Origin: an uncultured Rickettsiales bacterium
Lineage (GTDB): Bacteria; Pseudomonadota; Alphaproteobacteria; Rs-D84
Reading direction: 5' to 3'
Assembly: GCA_900546225.1 (NCBI GenBank)
Contig: URBZ01000002.1
Span: 1-64,000 of the forward strand
Length of the DNA stretch: 64,000 nt
Shown here: positions 1 to 8,492 of the stretch, piece by piece
Layout: each line of letters opens with the position of its first letter
How positions within the stretch are numbered: the stretch's first letter is position 1
The notes under the pieces: model-generated
The model's database searches: none
The model's input: the letters and a program-made list of their open reading frames with translations, nothing else
What the model was told of the DNA's origin: nothing
Translations under genes and position numbers: made by a program

Positions 1-1
1 C

Positions 2-1294
2 TCGCACTTTGACCTGCCGATACTGTGCGGGATTTTATGTGCACTGGGGATTTTACCTGAAAACCAACTGTCGCATTACCTAATATTGGGCGAAGTTGGC
101 CTGAACGGCACAATTGTGCGCACAGATGGCGTTTTACCCGCCAGTGTTTGGGCAAAAAAACATAATATGGGCATAATATGTCCCGCCGCCCAAGGGGGCG
201 AGGCCCGTATGGCCGGTCACACCGACATACTGGCCCCCAATCACGTGCTGGAACTGATAAATCATTTCAGTGGCAAATTGACACTGGGCGTGCCTGATGC
301 GCCGACACAGCCACCCGCCACCGCCACATGTGGCGATATGGCAGACGTTCATGGTCAGGAATCTGCGAAACGCGCATTGGAAATCGCCGCGGCGGGTGGA
401 CATGCAATGCTGATGGTTGGGCCACCGGGGTCGGGCAAAACAATGCTGGCATCACGATTGCCGGGAATTATGCCGGAAATGACCGCCGAACAAATATTGG
501 AAACATCGATTATATATTCAATCGCGGGGCAACTGGACGGGCGCGGATTGGTGCGCAGTCGCCCATTCCGCAGCGTGCATCATACCGCATCACAGGTGGC
601 GTTGGCGGGTGGTGGCGCGAACGCACATCCGGGGGAAATATCGCTGGCACACAATGGTGTGCTGTTCTTGGACGAATTGCCGGAATTTAATCGTGCGACG
701 TTGGAAATCCTGCGCCAGCCGATGGAATCGGGTCGGATTATGATTTCGCGTGCGAAAAACACCGCGACATACCCCGCACGGTTTCAACTGATTGCGGCAA
801 TGAACCCATGTCCATGCGGGCATTTGGGAAATGCCGCCCTGTCCTGTTCGCGCGCGCCACGATGTGCCGAAGCGTACCAGAACAAAATATCAGGGCCGTT
901 GTTGGACAGAATTGACCTGCACGTGGACGTTGATGCGGTCAACCCATGGGAAATGAATACGGCGTCGGACGCACCGCGTGAAACCAGTGCACAAATCCGT
1001 GCCCGCGTTGTTGCGGCATACAATCGCCAAATCGCACGTCAGGGTTGCCTGAATGCGCGCTTGGACGGGCCGGAATTGGATGCGGCTGCAAAATTGACAC
1101 CGGAATTACAGAACTTTTTGAACACCGCCGCGGAAAAGATGGGAATGTCGGCACGTGGATACAATCGCATACGCCGCATTGCGCGCACCATTGCCGATTT
1201 GGCGGGGCGCGATGCACTTGAAATGTCAGACATTGCAGAGGCACTGTCATACCGCCCAATCAACCGTGGAAAATACGGTGCAGTTATCAAGTGA
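2..1294 (+). CDS. comM: ComM/YifB-family Mg-chelatase-like AAA+ ATPase, 5' end outside the window
   Basis: Open frame running in from the left edge; about 430 residues are visible of a family usually near 500, so the first 70-80 residues lie outside. The visible part starts in the Lon-like fold (SHFDLPI...LGEVGLNG), then an AAA+ domain with Walker A (GPPGSGKTMLASRLP), Walker B (VLFLDELPEF) and the ComM signature AAMNPCPCG, and ends with the C-terminal helical domain (RGYNRIRRIARTIADL). ComM is a hexameric helicase that promotes branch migration during natural transformation in other bacteria. A terminator hairpin follows directly. The family call is firm; a role in DNA uptake here is inferred, as no competence genes are in view. 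Confidence 0.95.
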   Translation, partial: SHFDLPILCGILCALGILPENQLSHYLILGEVGLNGTIVRTDGVLPASVWAKKHNMGIICPAAQGGEARMAGHTDILAPNHVLELINHFSGKLTLGVPDAPTQPPATATCGDMADVHGQESAKRALEIAAAGGHAMLMVGPPGSGKTMLASRLPGIMPEMTAEQILETSIIYSIAGQLDGRGLVRSRPFRSVHHTASQVALAGGGANAHPGEISLAHNGVLFLDELPEFNRATLEILRQPMESGRIMISRAKNTATYPARFQLIAAMNPCPCGHLGNAALSCSRAPRCAEAYQNKISGPLLDRIDLHVDVDAVNPWEMNTASDAPRETSAQIRARVVAAYNRQIARQGCLNARLDGPELDAAAKLTPELQNFLNTAAEKMGMSARGYNRIRRIARTIADLAGRDALEMSDIAEALSYRPINRGKYGAVIK

Positions 1295-1317
1295 TTTTCG
1301 TAGCGGTGAAAATAATG

Positions 1318-1346
1318 AGTGCGCCGAATGGCGCACTGCTTTTTTA
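1318..1346 (+). terminator. Intrinsic terminator after comM
   Basis: Eight-base stem AGTGCGCC/GGCGCACT with a GAAT loop, followed by GC and a run of six T. It lies 24 bases after the comM stop. Confidence 0.8.
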
Positions 1347-1350
1347 TTTA

Positions 1351-1482
1351 CTGGATTGCTTCGTTACACTCGCAATGACAGTGGTTCTAGTTGGTATGTC
1401 GCCTGCGGGCTTGCGCCCTTGCCGCATCCTGCGCTTCGCTTGGATTCATTGCGAGCAAGCGTAGCGACGCGCGGCAATCCAG
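1351..1482. repeat. Intergenic palindromic repeat of the CTGGATTGC...GCAATCCAG type
   Basis: The stretch begins CTGGATTGCTTCG and ends GGCAATCCAG, so its ends are inverted. Its inner part (about 1399-1460) is nearly identical to 44370-44430, and the end motifs recur at 38155-38270. No reading frame is supported. It resembles the non-autonomous palindromic repeats common in intergenic DNA of some bacteria. With the leader RNA downstream it fills the 505-bp gap between comM and the next gene. Confidence 0.8.
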
Positions 1483-1521
1483 TGAATTGGAGATCTGCAC
1501 ATTGCGCACAAATATTTCCAC

Positions 1522-1550
1522 TTGTTTTTATTTCATAAACATCATAAAAT
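1522..1550 (+). promoter_or_regulatory. Sigma70-type promoter for leader RNA copy 1
   Basis: TTGTTT (1522-1527), 17-bp spacer, TAAAAT (1545-1550). The other two copies of this leader have the same kind of -35 (TTGTTT, TTGTAT) with the same 17-bp spacing, and in all three the first RNA hairpin begins within about 10 bases after the -10 box. Confidence 0.6.
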
Positions 1551-1556
1551 CAATTT

Positions 1557-1770
1557 GTCGTTGGGTGTTCCAACGATGGGGTGTGAGAACCCGAATGTTG
1601 GCGTCAAGACCGGTAAGTCGTGGCACGCAGTTTGTGCCATTTTTACTGTTTTGACGAAAAGCAATCTCCTGATTCTTGGGTCAGGAGGGTTCGCGAAATA
1701 TTCAATACGCGGCACAATTTCCAACAATTGTTCTCAACCTCCTGACCACCAAATATTTGGTGGTTTTTAC
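1557..1770 (+). ncRNA. Structured attenuator-like leader RNA, copy 1
   Basis: Hairpin 1 is CGTTGG-GTGTT-CCAACG (1559-1575). Hairpin 2 is GGG-TGTGAGAA-CCC. Segment A (CTCCTGA, 1666-1672) can pair with B (GGTCAGGAGG, 1679-1688), and B can instead pair with C (CCTCCTGACC, 1738-1747). The terminator ACCACCAAA-TA-TTTGGTGGT (1745-1764) plus a T run shares its first three bases with C, so B:C pairing would compete with termination. Between B and C lies a CGCG/CGCG hairpin with an AATA-rich loop, and TTCTCAA precedes C. The same plan with different stem sequences is found at 50.3 and 63.4 kb. Copy 1 is the longest, with an extra GGCAC/GTGCC hairpin and T run near 1622-1645. Ligand or trans-acting factor is unknown. 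Confidence 0.75.
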
Positions 1771-1799
1771 TAACCTAAAACAGCATGGGAGATTGATTC

Positions 1800-2159
1800 A
1801 TGAGAAAAATAATCTTTACATTGCCCATCTTTCCGGCGTGTGTAATTTTGATATCACCAACCGCAACATGGGCTGCACGTTCTTGTATGGGCTTGGCCAG
1901 TTGCAGAGATTTACTAGTCGCTGGTAATTGTTGTTGTCCCACTGGCCTGACAGGTAAAATTGTTAAATGCCCCGATGGGTGGAGTGCTGGCACAATAGGC
2001 AACACATGCAAACGCGGGTCAACAACCGCCACCGATGCCAAGGGAACATACACCCAAGAATACGGAACTTGTTCTGGGACAGGCACAACAGGCCCGTGTT
2101 ATATGATGGCGTCGTCAGACGATGGCACAGGAAACTGTTATTGCACTATGGGGGTATAA
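1800..2159 (+). CDS. Small secreted Cys-rich protein
   Basis: 119 residues with an N-terminal signal peptide (hydrophobic FTLPIFPACVILISPTATWA, cleavage probably after AAR or nearby) and a mature part with about 12 Cys in a Gly/Thr-rich context (SCMGLASC, NCCCPTG, GPCYMM, NCYCTMG). The pattern suggests a disulfide-bonded exported protein; I do not recognise the family. It is the first gene behind leader RNA copy 1, with its ATG about 30 bases after the terminator, so its expression should depend on read-through. It is followed after 2 bases by a second secreted Cys-rich protein, and the pair probably forms one transcript. Confidence 0.7.
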   Translation: MRKIIFTLPIFPACVILISPTATWAARSCMGLASCRDLLVAGNCCCPTGLTGKIVKCPDGWSAGTIGNTCKRGSTTATDAKGTYTQEYGTCSGTGTTGPCYMMASSDDGTGNCYCTMGV

Positions 2160-2161
2160 AA

Positions 2162-2428
2162 ATGAAATTATTTTCTATTTTTCCAATACTGGGCCTAATG
2201 TCCATTAGCATAGCATATGCAGATTGTGTTGAAACAACTAAAACATACACGTCATGTAATGCAGGATATTATTTGTCATCTGGCGATTGCAAAATTTGTC
2301 CCGGCCCTGGCACATCTGCCACAGACAATGCCAATGATATTACATCATGCTATGTTCCATCTGGTCAATCATTAAAAGATTCTGCTGGCATATACACATA
2401 TACCAAAGATTGCTATTACGACAAATAA
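2162..2428 (+). CDS. Small secreted Cys-rich protein with CNAGYYL repeat
   Basis: 88 residues. Signal peptide MKLFSIFPILGLMSISIAYA, then a mature part with the motif CNAGYYLSSGDCKICPGPG and further Cys (DITSCYV, TKDCYYDK). The Cx2GYYLx5CxxCP module is like that in EGF/GCC2-type Cys-rich repeats of cell-surface proteins, here present once. Start codon 2 bases after the preceding stop indicates translational coupling. A bidirectional terminator follows immediately. Function unknown; export to the periplasm or surface is inferred. Confidence 0.7.
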   Translation: MKLFSIFPILGLMSISIAYADCVETTKTYTSCNAGYYLSSGDCKICPGPGTSATDNANDITSCYVPSGQSLKDSAGIYTYTKDCYYDK

Positions 2429-2452
2429 AAAACGGGGCGACGCCCCGTTTTT
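2427..2452. terminator. Bidirectional terminator between convergent genes
   Basis: ACGGGGCG-ACGCCCCGT stem with A run on the left and T run on the right; it serves the Cys-rich pair (+) and the beta-barrel gene ending at 2451 (-). Confidence 0.85.
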
Positions 2453-3428
2453 AGAATTCAAATCGCAGTCCCAACATGGCGTTGATGTACACCATATCTT
2501 TGGCACTGAACCAATCGCGTTCACGCGAATTGTCTGAATTTGTCAGCGTCCATTTAATACGTGGCACGTATGCCGCACGCACACCAAAGTCCAAGAACAT
2601 CGTTTCCGTCAGTCCATACGACGCGCCCAGCGATACCACACCCGCAATCGTCGATGTATCGTGTTCCGAACGATAGAACTGTAACACCTTGTAATCGTCC
2701 AATTTGCCAAAATTCTGCAAATCAACAGACGTCGACAAATCGCCATACAAATCCGACAAGTTCAACGTGGTCTTGCTGTCAACATAGCCCGCACCAATTC
2801 CGATGTACGGAATCAATGTATGTGTCGGCTTTTGCAATCCGTCAAAGAAATCATAGAACACCATCGCACTGATGATATCGGTTGTGATTTTTGATTGAAC
2901 CGCACCGGACTGAACCTGAATCACCAGACCAGACACATCACCACCGGTCAGTGGCATGTCCCCCTCAAACAACGGGGCGGTGTTATATTCACTTTCGCTG
3001 ATGTGATCCCAGCCCAATTCCAGACGCCACTGGGGACGATTTGGCAGCACCCAACCAATCGACGCACCCGCCGCGAATGAAAATTCAGAATAATTTTCCC
3101 GTGCATCAACGTCGCCCAATTCGCCAATACCCGCGAATTTGAATGCGGCCTGTTGTTCGGTGGTCAAACTGTCATAATATGCCGCCGTGATAACCATACC
3201 ATCGGTCGGGTTATACCAATATTCATTTGACAATGCGCCGACGTCATTCTGGATTTTTGCCATACCATATGATGCACCGCCACGCACAGATATTGTAAAG
3301 CGTGCACCATCGTCGGCATACCAACCATCGCCGATATATTCGCCGTCATATTGCCAATTTGCGTGTGCCGTGCCACCCATCAGGACGGACAAAACCGGCA
3401 ACAAAAATAAAAATTTGCTTCCTTTCAT
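2451..3428 (-). CDS. Outer-membrane beta-barrel protein, 325 residues
   Basis: Signal peptide MKGSKFLFLLPVLSVLMGGTAHA, then alternating amphipathic strands (e.g. FTISVRGGASYGMAKI, LIPYIGIGAGYVDS, MFLDFGVRAAYV) and a C-terminal strand ending in Phe (INAMLGLRFEF), the usual signal for BAM-dependent assembly. This fits an OmpW/Opa-like porin or adhesin-type barrel; exact family not assigned. A TATAAT-like -10 (436-441 in the 3400s, minus strand) lies just upstream of the ATG, so the gene has its own promoter. Related but distinct barrels occur at 5352 and 49314. Confidence 0.8.
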   Translation of the reverse strand: MKGSKFLFLLPVLSVLMGGTAHANWQYDGEYIGDGWYADDGARFTISVRGGASYGMAKIQNDVGALSNEYWYNPTDGMVITAAYYDSLTTEQQAAFKFAGIGELGDVDARENYSEFSFAAGASIGWVLPNRPQWRLELGWDHISESEYNTAPLFEGDMPLTGGDVSGLVIQVQSGAVQSKITTDIISAMVFYDFFDGLQKPTHTLIPYIGIGAGYVDSKTTLNLSDLYGDLSTSVDLQNFGKLDDYKVLQFYRSEHDTSTIAGVVSLGASYGLTETMFLDFGVRAAYVPRIKWTLTNSDNSRERDWFSAKDMVYINAMLGLRFEF

Positions 3429-3479
3429 GATTGGTATTATATCACAAATCCGACAGTGATAAAAACAGATTTTACAGAA

Positions 3480-5243
3480 CTATTTCACAATATCGTGGAA
3501 AATTTCAGCAGGAACTGTACCGCCCGTGATTTTAGATGACATGGGGGTAAAATCATCATTACCCACCCAAACGCCGATTACCAAATCGCGCACCGCACCA
3601 ACGAACCACGCATCACGGTTATTGTTGCTTGTGCCGGTTTTGCCACCCAAAACACCCGTCGCATTTGCACGACGTCCCGTGCCGCGCACCACAACGTCCG
3701 CCAACAGGTCGGTCATGTATTCAACCGTCTGTGGCTGCAAGACCTGTAATGCATCAGACGGATTACGCGCATACAAAACGTTGCCACGCGGGTCGGTTAT
3801 TTTTGTGATTGAGTATGGTCGCACCGATGCACCATCGTTCCAAATAACGGCATAAATCGTTGTCAAATCAACCAATGACATTTCTGACGCACCCAGCACG
3901 GTTGAATATTCGCGACGCAGTTTTGTTCCAACACCCAAACGCCCCGCCATGTCCAACACAGAATCAATCCCGTACGTTTCGGTCAATTTCAGTGGCACGG
4001 AATTTACACTTTTCGCAAATGCGGTTGCCAATGTGATATCACCATAATAGCGTTCGTTATAGTTCTTTGGATTATAATCGCCAATCGCGAACGGGGAATC
4101 GTTGACGTATGAATCCGGCGTCATACCGTGTTCCAGCGCAACCAGATACACGACCGGTTTGAACGAACTGCCGGGTTGGCGCATTGTTGTTGCGCGGTTA
4201 AACTGGCTGGTCTGATAATCTGTACCGCCAACCATTGCGCGCACCGCGCCCGACGGCGTCATGGCGACAACCGCGCCCTGATATTTATCGGTATGCGCGG
4301 GCAAAACCGCGGCAACACGTTCCTGTAACTTCATATCCAGCGTGGTGTACACCAGCAAATCAGAATCCAGCACGCCAATCCGCGACCGAACCTCGTCCAA
4401 GACAAAGTCCGTCCAATAGCGATATATGTTTGTGTCCGGCGCGGGTGTGGCGGGTGCAAGTTCGCGCGCGGCGGCACGTGCCTGATTCAGTGTAATATAA
4501 CCCTGACGCACCATTTCCTGCAAAACGACGCGGGCGCGTTTTATGTTCCGCTCTGGATTTTTCAATGGGCTGTACGATGTGGGTGCTTTCAGCATGGCGG
4601 CAATTTGTGCCGATTGCGCGATTGTCATTTTATTTGCCGGCGTTTGAAACATTACGCGCGACGCCGCATCAATCCCACGCATACCACCAACCAGTGACAC
4701 ACGGTTCATGTATAAATCCAAGACCTGATTTTTATCAAAACGATTTTCCAGCCAATACGACAGAATCAATTCTTGGGCCTTGCGCGAAATCTTTTTTTCG
4801 CGGGACAAGAATATGTTTTTTGCGGTCTGTTGCGTTATGGACGAACCGCCCGCCGCCAGTCGCCCATGAATCGCGTTTGACAGCATTGCGCGCGTAATGC
4901 CGCGCATATCGATTGGGCCGTGTTCAAAAAAGCGTTTATCTTCGATTGCGACAATCGCCTGCCATACATGGGGCGGCAACGTTTCCACCGACACAGGCGT
5001 GCCCATAATGCGGCCTGCACTGCGGATTTCATTGCCATCTTTGTCCAAGAAAATAACCGCCGCCGGCCGCGTTTCGTGCAATATTGCGTCCAATGATGGC
5101 ATCTGTAAAAATATGATGGTCAGGTAAATTGCAACCGACGCCACGCCGACCAGAGCCAGATTCATCAGCAACAAAAACAGCCGCCACCGCCATGATGGAC
5201 GCTTTTTTTCTGGTGCTGTATCTATGTTTTGTTGTCGTGACAC
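3480..5243 (-). CDS. Class A penicillin-binding protein (PBP1A type)
   Basis: 587 residues. Short cytoplasmic tail, one membrane helix (about 20-46), then a GT51 glycosyltransferase domain (EDKRFFEH, GGSSITQQTAKNIFL) and a transpeptidase domain with the active Ser in PGSSFKP, SVN and KTGT motifs. It polymerises lipid II and cross-links peptidoglycan at the inner membrane. It is shorter than the 750-850 residues of many PBP1A proteins because the OB-like insertion and C-terminal extension are missing, as in PbpC/PBP2c-like or reduced-genome members. The GT loop FFEHGPIDMRG is one residue shorter than the usual EHHGID. Neighbouring genes are barrels with their own promoters, so it is probably monocistronic. 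Confidence 0.93.
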   Translation of the reverse strand: MSRQQNIDTAPEKKRPSWRWRLFLLLMNLALVGVASVAIYLTIIFLQMPSLDAILHETRPAAVIFLDKDGNEIRSAGRIMGTPVSVETLPPHVWQAIVAIEDKRFFEHGPIDMRGITRAMLSNAIHGRLAAGGSSITQQTAKNIFLSREKKISRKAQELILSYWLENRFDKNQVLDLYMNRVSLVGGMRGIDAASRVMFQTPANKMTIAQSAQIAAMLKAPTSYSPLKNPERNIKRARVVLQEMVRQGYITLNQARAAARELAPATPAPDTNIYRYWTDFVLDEVRSRIGVLDSDLLVYTTLDMKLQERVAAVLPAHTDKYQGAVVAMTPSGAVRAMVGGTDYQTSQFNRATTMRQPGSSFKPVVYLVALEHGMTPDSYVNDSPFAIGDYNPKNYNERYYGDITLATAFAKSVNSVPLKLTETYGIDSVLDMAGRLGVGTKLRREYSTVLGASEMSLVDLTTIYAVIWNDGASVRPYSITKITDPRGNVLYARNPSDALQVLQPQTVEYMTDLLADVVVRGTGRRANATGVLGGKTGTSNNNRDAWFVGAVRDLVIGVWVGNDDFTPMSSKITGGTVPAEIFHDIVK

Positions 5244-5351
5244 GTGATGTTTCCTGCCCCTGTGATGGAATTATATCACAAACAACTTGCGTTATGCCAG
5301 ATTTTATAATTATAATTCCCACATAGGAATTTTAGGAAAGGGAAACACACT

Positions 5352-6002
5352 ATGCATAAAATATTTGCGTTATTATTGGGTTGCTGTGCGGTGATGCCGG
5401 CAATGGCGGACGATTGGTACAATGACGATTATGACATGGGGTACAGCGCGCCCGCACGTCGTGATAACTATGTGGGGATTCGCCTGCATAAAAATGAACA
5501 TATCGCATTCAAATACGACATCAACGGTGGCGCAACCCTTACGCCAAAGGACGATAATTTCGGTTTTGGAATCAATGTTGGAAATCGCCTGACCGACAAC
5601 GTAAAAATCGAATTTGAAACCGCATACACCGGCGCAAAATTCACGCGCTATGGTACACATCACGACTATGACATTTGGTCAAATATGCTGAACGTATATT
5701 TGTACCAGACGTTTGGCGGCGCGGTTGAACCATACGCGGGGTTGGGATTGGGTCTGACCGGTATTTGGGGCGACATCAGCGGGGCAGCCCCACACATTTC
5801 TGATTCAACATTGGATTTATCATTACAGGCAATGTTTGGTGTGAATTTTGCACTGAATGACCGTGTGGATTTGAATCTGGGCGCAAAATACGTCCGATAT
5901 GGCAAATTGGCATTTGAAAACAGTGGCGGTGAATACGCCACGACACGGATTGACGCAACAGAAATCTATATCGGTGCCGCGTACAAGTTTGGATTGAAAT
6001 AA
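5352..6002 (+). CDS. Outer-membrane beta-barrel protein, 216 residues
   Basis: Signal peptide MHKIFALLLGCCAVMPAMA, then an acidic linker (DDWYNDDYDMGY) and eight or so amphipathic strands (VGIRLHKNEHIAFKYDI, NLGAKYVRYGKLAF, IYIGAAYKFGLK). It looks like a small OmpA/Omp25-type eight-stranded barrel (outer membrane protein beta-barrel family). SD is GGAAAGGGAAA upstream of the ATG; a TTGCGT/TATAAT promoter is visible at about 5286-5315. A bidirectional terminator separates it from convergent ligA. Confidence 0.8.
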   Translation: MHKIFALLLGCCAVMPAMADDWYNDDYDMGYSAPARRDNYVGIRLHKNEHIAFKYDINGGATLTPKDDNFGFGINVGNRLTDNVKIEFETAYTGAKFTRYGTHHDYDIWSNMLNVYLYQTFGGAVEPYAGLGLGLTGIWGDISGAAPHISDSTLDLSLQAMFGVNFALNDRVDLNLGAKYVRYGKLAFENSGGEYATTRIDATEIYIGAAYKFGLK

Positions 6003-6027
6003 AAAAATGCCCATTTGGGCATTTTTT
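6001..6027. terminator. Bidirectional terminator between the barrel gene and ligA
   Basis: AAAAAATGCCCATTTGGGCA stem followed by a T run; both neighbours end within it. Confidence 0.85.
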
Positions 6028-8032
6028 ATTTTGCGGAATTTATCAGTTTCTCCAAATCATCTTCGCCCCAAATTGTAATTCCCAATTCGGTTGCACGCGC
6101 CAATTTAGAACCCGCATCCGCACCGGCCAGAACAATGTCCGTCTTGGCGGACACACTGCCCTGAACACGCGCGCCCATACGTTCCAGAATTTCGCGCGCT
6201 GCATCACGGGTGTAATTTGCCAGCGTCCCCGTCAGAACGATTTTCTTGCCTGCAACGGGACTGTCCATGGGCGCGGCAACAGATTCTGATTCACGCACGC
6301 GCACATGCGTCAACAAATCGTCCAGCACGCGCGCGTTATGGTCATCGGCAAAAAATGATACGATTTCGTCCGCCATAACATCGCCGATGCCATCGACCTG
6401 TTTTAATTTCCACGCGGGGGCATTACGAATTGCGTCCAGATTTCCGAATGCACGCGATAAAATTTTGGATGTAACCTCGCCTACCTCTGGCACGCCAATG
6501 GCGAACAGGAAACGATGCAGGTCAATATCGCGTGCCCGCGTAATCGCCGCGTCCAGATTTGCGACCGATTTATCACCGAACCCGTCCAGATTCTTTATCG
6601 CGTCCCCATGGCGCGCAATCAATGTAAATATGTCCGCAGGCGACGAAATCCAACCGCGCGAAATGAACAATTCCAACTGGCGCGTGCCCAGACCATCGAT
6701 ATCAAACCCCTTGCGCGAAACAAAGTGTTCCAATTCGCCAATGCGCTGTGCGGGACAGCCCAATGAATTTACACAGCGGCGCGCGACCTGACCCTGCTCT
6801 TGCACCACCGCCGCGCCACACACGGGACAAACGTCGGGGAACACAAATTCGCGCGCATCGGGCGCGGTTTCCGCCACACCAACAATTTGCGGAATTACAT
6901 CGCCCGCACGCTGAACAATAATCTTGTCCCCAATTTTTACCCCCAGACGCGCGATTTCGTCCGCATTGTGCAAGGTTGCACGCGACACCAAAACGCCACC
7001 AATATTGATTGGTTCTAATTCCGCAACCGGCGTCAAAACGCCCGTACGTCCAACCTGAACCGTGATATCGCGCAGTGTGGTTATCGCACGCGCCGCGGGG
7101 AATTTATAGGCAACCTCCCACCGGGGGCTGTTGGCGCGCGCGCCCATTTTTTCTTGCAGGGCTACATCATTGACCTTTATCACCAAACCGTCAATATCAA
7201 ACGGAATTTCGTCGCGTATCAGCATTGTTTGATTATACACGTCCTGAATCCCCGCCAAAGTGTTCACATGATGTGCCCATGGACGCGTGGTCTTGAATCC
7301 CCATGATTCCAGTTTATCGAAATATTCACTCTGTGTCTGCCATGTGCGCGCCGACAGGTCACCATACGTGTACCCGAACGCCGACAGACGACGCGCCGCC
7401 GTCACCGCCGGATTCAGTTGTCGCAGCGATCCAGCCGCCGCATTGCGCGGATTAGCAAACACTTTATCGCCATTTTCCGTTGCCGCCGCATTCAGCGCGA
7501 TAAAATCCGCGCGACGCATATATACCTCGCCTCGAACCTCTATGACATCGGGAAAATCGCCCGTCAGGGTCTGGGGAATGTCCGCAATCGTGCGCAGATT
7601 TTCCGTTATATCTTCGCCCAAGACACCACTGCCCCGCGTCAGGCCGCGAACCAATCGACCATGCTCGTACCGCGCAGCAAATGACACACCGTCAACCTTT
7701 AATTCAATAAACAGATTCTTGTCCGCCAATTTATCGAACCAGTCGGCAACCTCGCCAGAATTAAAAACGTCCGAAATAGACAGCATCGGCACGGTGTGTG
7801 GATACGATTTGAACCCCGCCGCAACCGCCGCCCCAACATGTGTGGACGCGCCGTTTTTCGCCAGTTCTGGATACTCGGCCTCTATCGCCAAGGCGCGCGA
7901 TTTCGCCGCATCGTATGTGGCGTCATCAACCACCGGCGCATCATTTTGATGGTACGCAATGTCCCATTCGTTCAGTTTTTTCAGTAAATCGGCGTGTTCG
8001 GCCAATGTAAATAAATCAGGTGTCTTGCTCAT
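6026..8032 (-). CDS. ligA: NAD-dependent DNA ligase LigA
   Basis: 668 residues, normal for the family. Order: Ia domain (YHQNDAPVVDDATYD), adenylation domain with catalytic Lys112 in LKVDG and motif TRGSGVLGEDIT, OB fold, Cys4 zinc finger (CPVCG...CVNSLGCPAQ), helix-hairpin-helix region, and a C-terminal BRCT domain (GKKIVLTGTLANYTRDAAREI). It seals nicks in replication and repair using NAD+. The frame stays open further upstream, but the start at 8032 (MSKTPDLF) gives the standard N terminus. Monocistronic, convergent with the barrel gene. Confidence 0.97.
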   Translation of the reverse strand: MSKTPDLFTLAEHADLLKKLNEWDIAYHQNDAPVVDDATYDAAKSRALAIEAEYPELAKNGASTHVGAAVAAGFKSYPHTVPMLSISDVFNSGEVADWFDKLADKNLFIELKVDGVSFAARYEHGRLVRGLTRGSGVLGEDITENLRTIADIPQTLTGDFPDVIEVRGEVYMRRADFIALNAAATENGDKVFANPRNAAAGSLRQLNPAVTAARRLSAFGYTYGDLSARTWQTQSEYFDKLESWGFKTTRPWAHHVNTLAGIQDVYNQTMLIRDEIPFDIDGLVIKVNDVALQEKMGARANSPRWEVAYKFPAARAITTLRDITVQVGRTGVLTPVAELEPINIGGVLVSRATLHNADEIARLGVKIGDKIIVQRAGDVIPQIVGVAETAPDAREFVFPDVCPVCGAAVVQEQGQVARRCVNSLGCPAQRIGELEHFVSRKGFDIDGLGTRQLELFISRGWISSPADIFTLIARHGDAIKNLDGFGDKSVANLDAAITRARDIDLHRFLFAIGVPEVGEVTSKILSRAFGNLDAIRNAPAWKLKQVDGIGDVMADEIVSFFADDHNARVLDDLLTHVRVRESESVAAPMDSPVAGKKIVLTGTLANYTRDAAREILERMGARVQGSVSAKTDIVLAGADAGSKLARATELGITIWGEDDLEKLINSAK

Positions 8033-8093
8033 ACCCCGATTATAAAAAAATCCCCAATTTCGTGCAATAAAAATCCGCCACGGGGGCGGTGAA

Positions 8094-8333
8094 CTATTTA
8101 GAATTTTGTGGGAAATATTTCGCAAATTCGGCCCATTCGGTATGCGTCGCGTCCAGAATCTTGACCAACGTGCCAACCGACATCCAGTACCGACGCCCAC
8201 CCGTGCCGGTGCGCTTGCTCTTGTTCAATGCGGTGGCGTCAATCCCACTGATACGCGCCATATGCGAACACGATATTCGGTGCGCCGCCGCCAAATTGTC
8301 AATCGCAGACCAAAACATCGTGTTATCTATCAT
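8094..8333 (-). CDS. Small XRE-like HTH protein
   Basis: 79 residues: a helix-turn-helix with the string SCSHMARISGIDATALNKSKR followed by a tryptophan/serine-rich turn and a helix (SVGTLVKILDATHTEWAEFAKYF). This resembles the N-terminal DNA-binding half of S24/CI-type repressors but stands alone, without a peptidase domain. The start at 8333 is preferred because GGGGGCG precedes it. A close paralogue lies at 62764-63009 (SCSGLARCSGLDPTTFNRSKR). Targets are unknown. Confidence 0.8.
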   Translation of the reverse strand: MIDNTMFWSAIDNLAAAHRISCSHMARISGIDATALNKSKRTGTGGRRYWMSVGTLVKILDATHTEWAEFAKYFPQNSK

Positions 8334-8442
8334 ATTCGCCCCCATTTTATAAAAACGGTTATATGTCCTAAGATATTTATGTTGCATTCTAATTATGATT
8401 GAATTTTCAATGGAAATCAATTACTTTTTTCATGTTTAACAA

Positions 8443-8473
8443 AAAAATAAAAACGCCCACTATTGGCGGGCGT
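8443..8473 (-). terminator. Terminator after fabI
   Basis: On the minus strand ACGCCCGC...GTGGGCGT stem followed by TTTTTATTTTTTT, 20 bases after the fabI stop. Confidence 0.8.
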
Positions 8474-8492
8474 TGTGACGTGGCGGGCGAAA

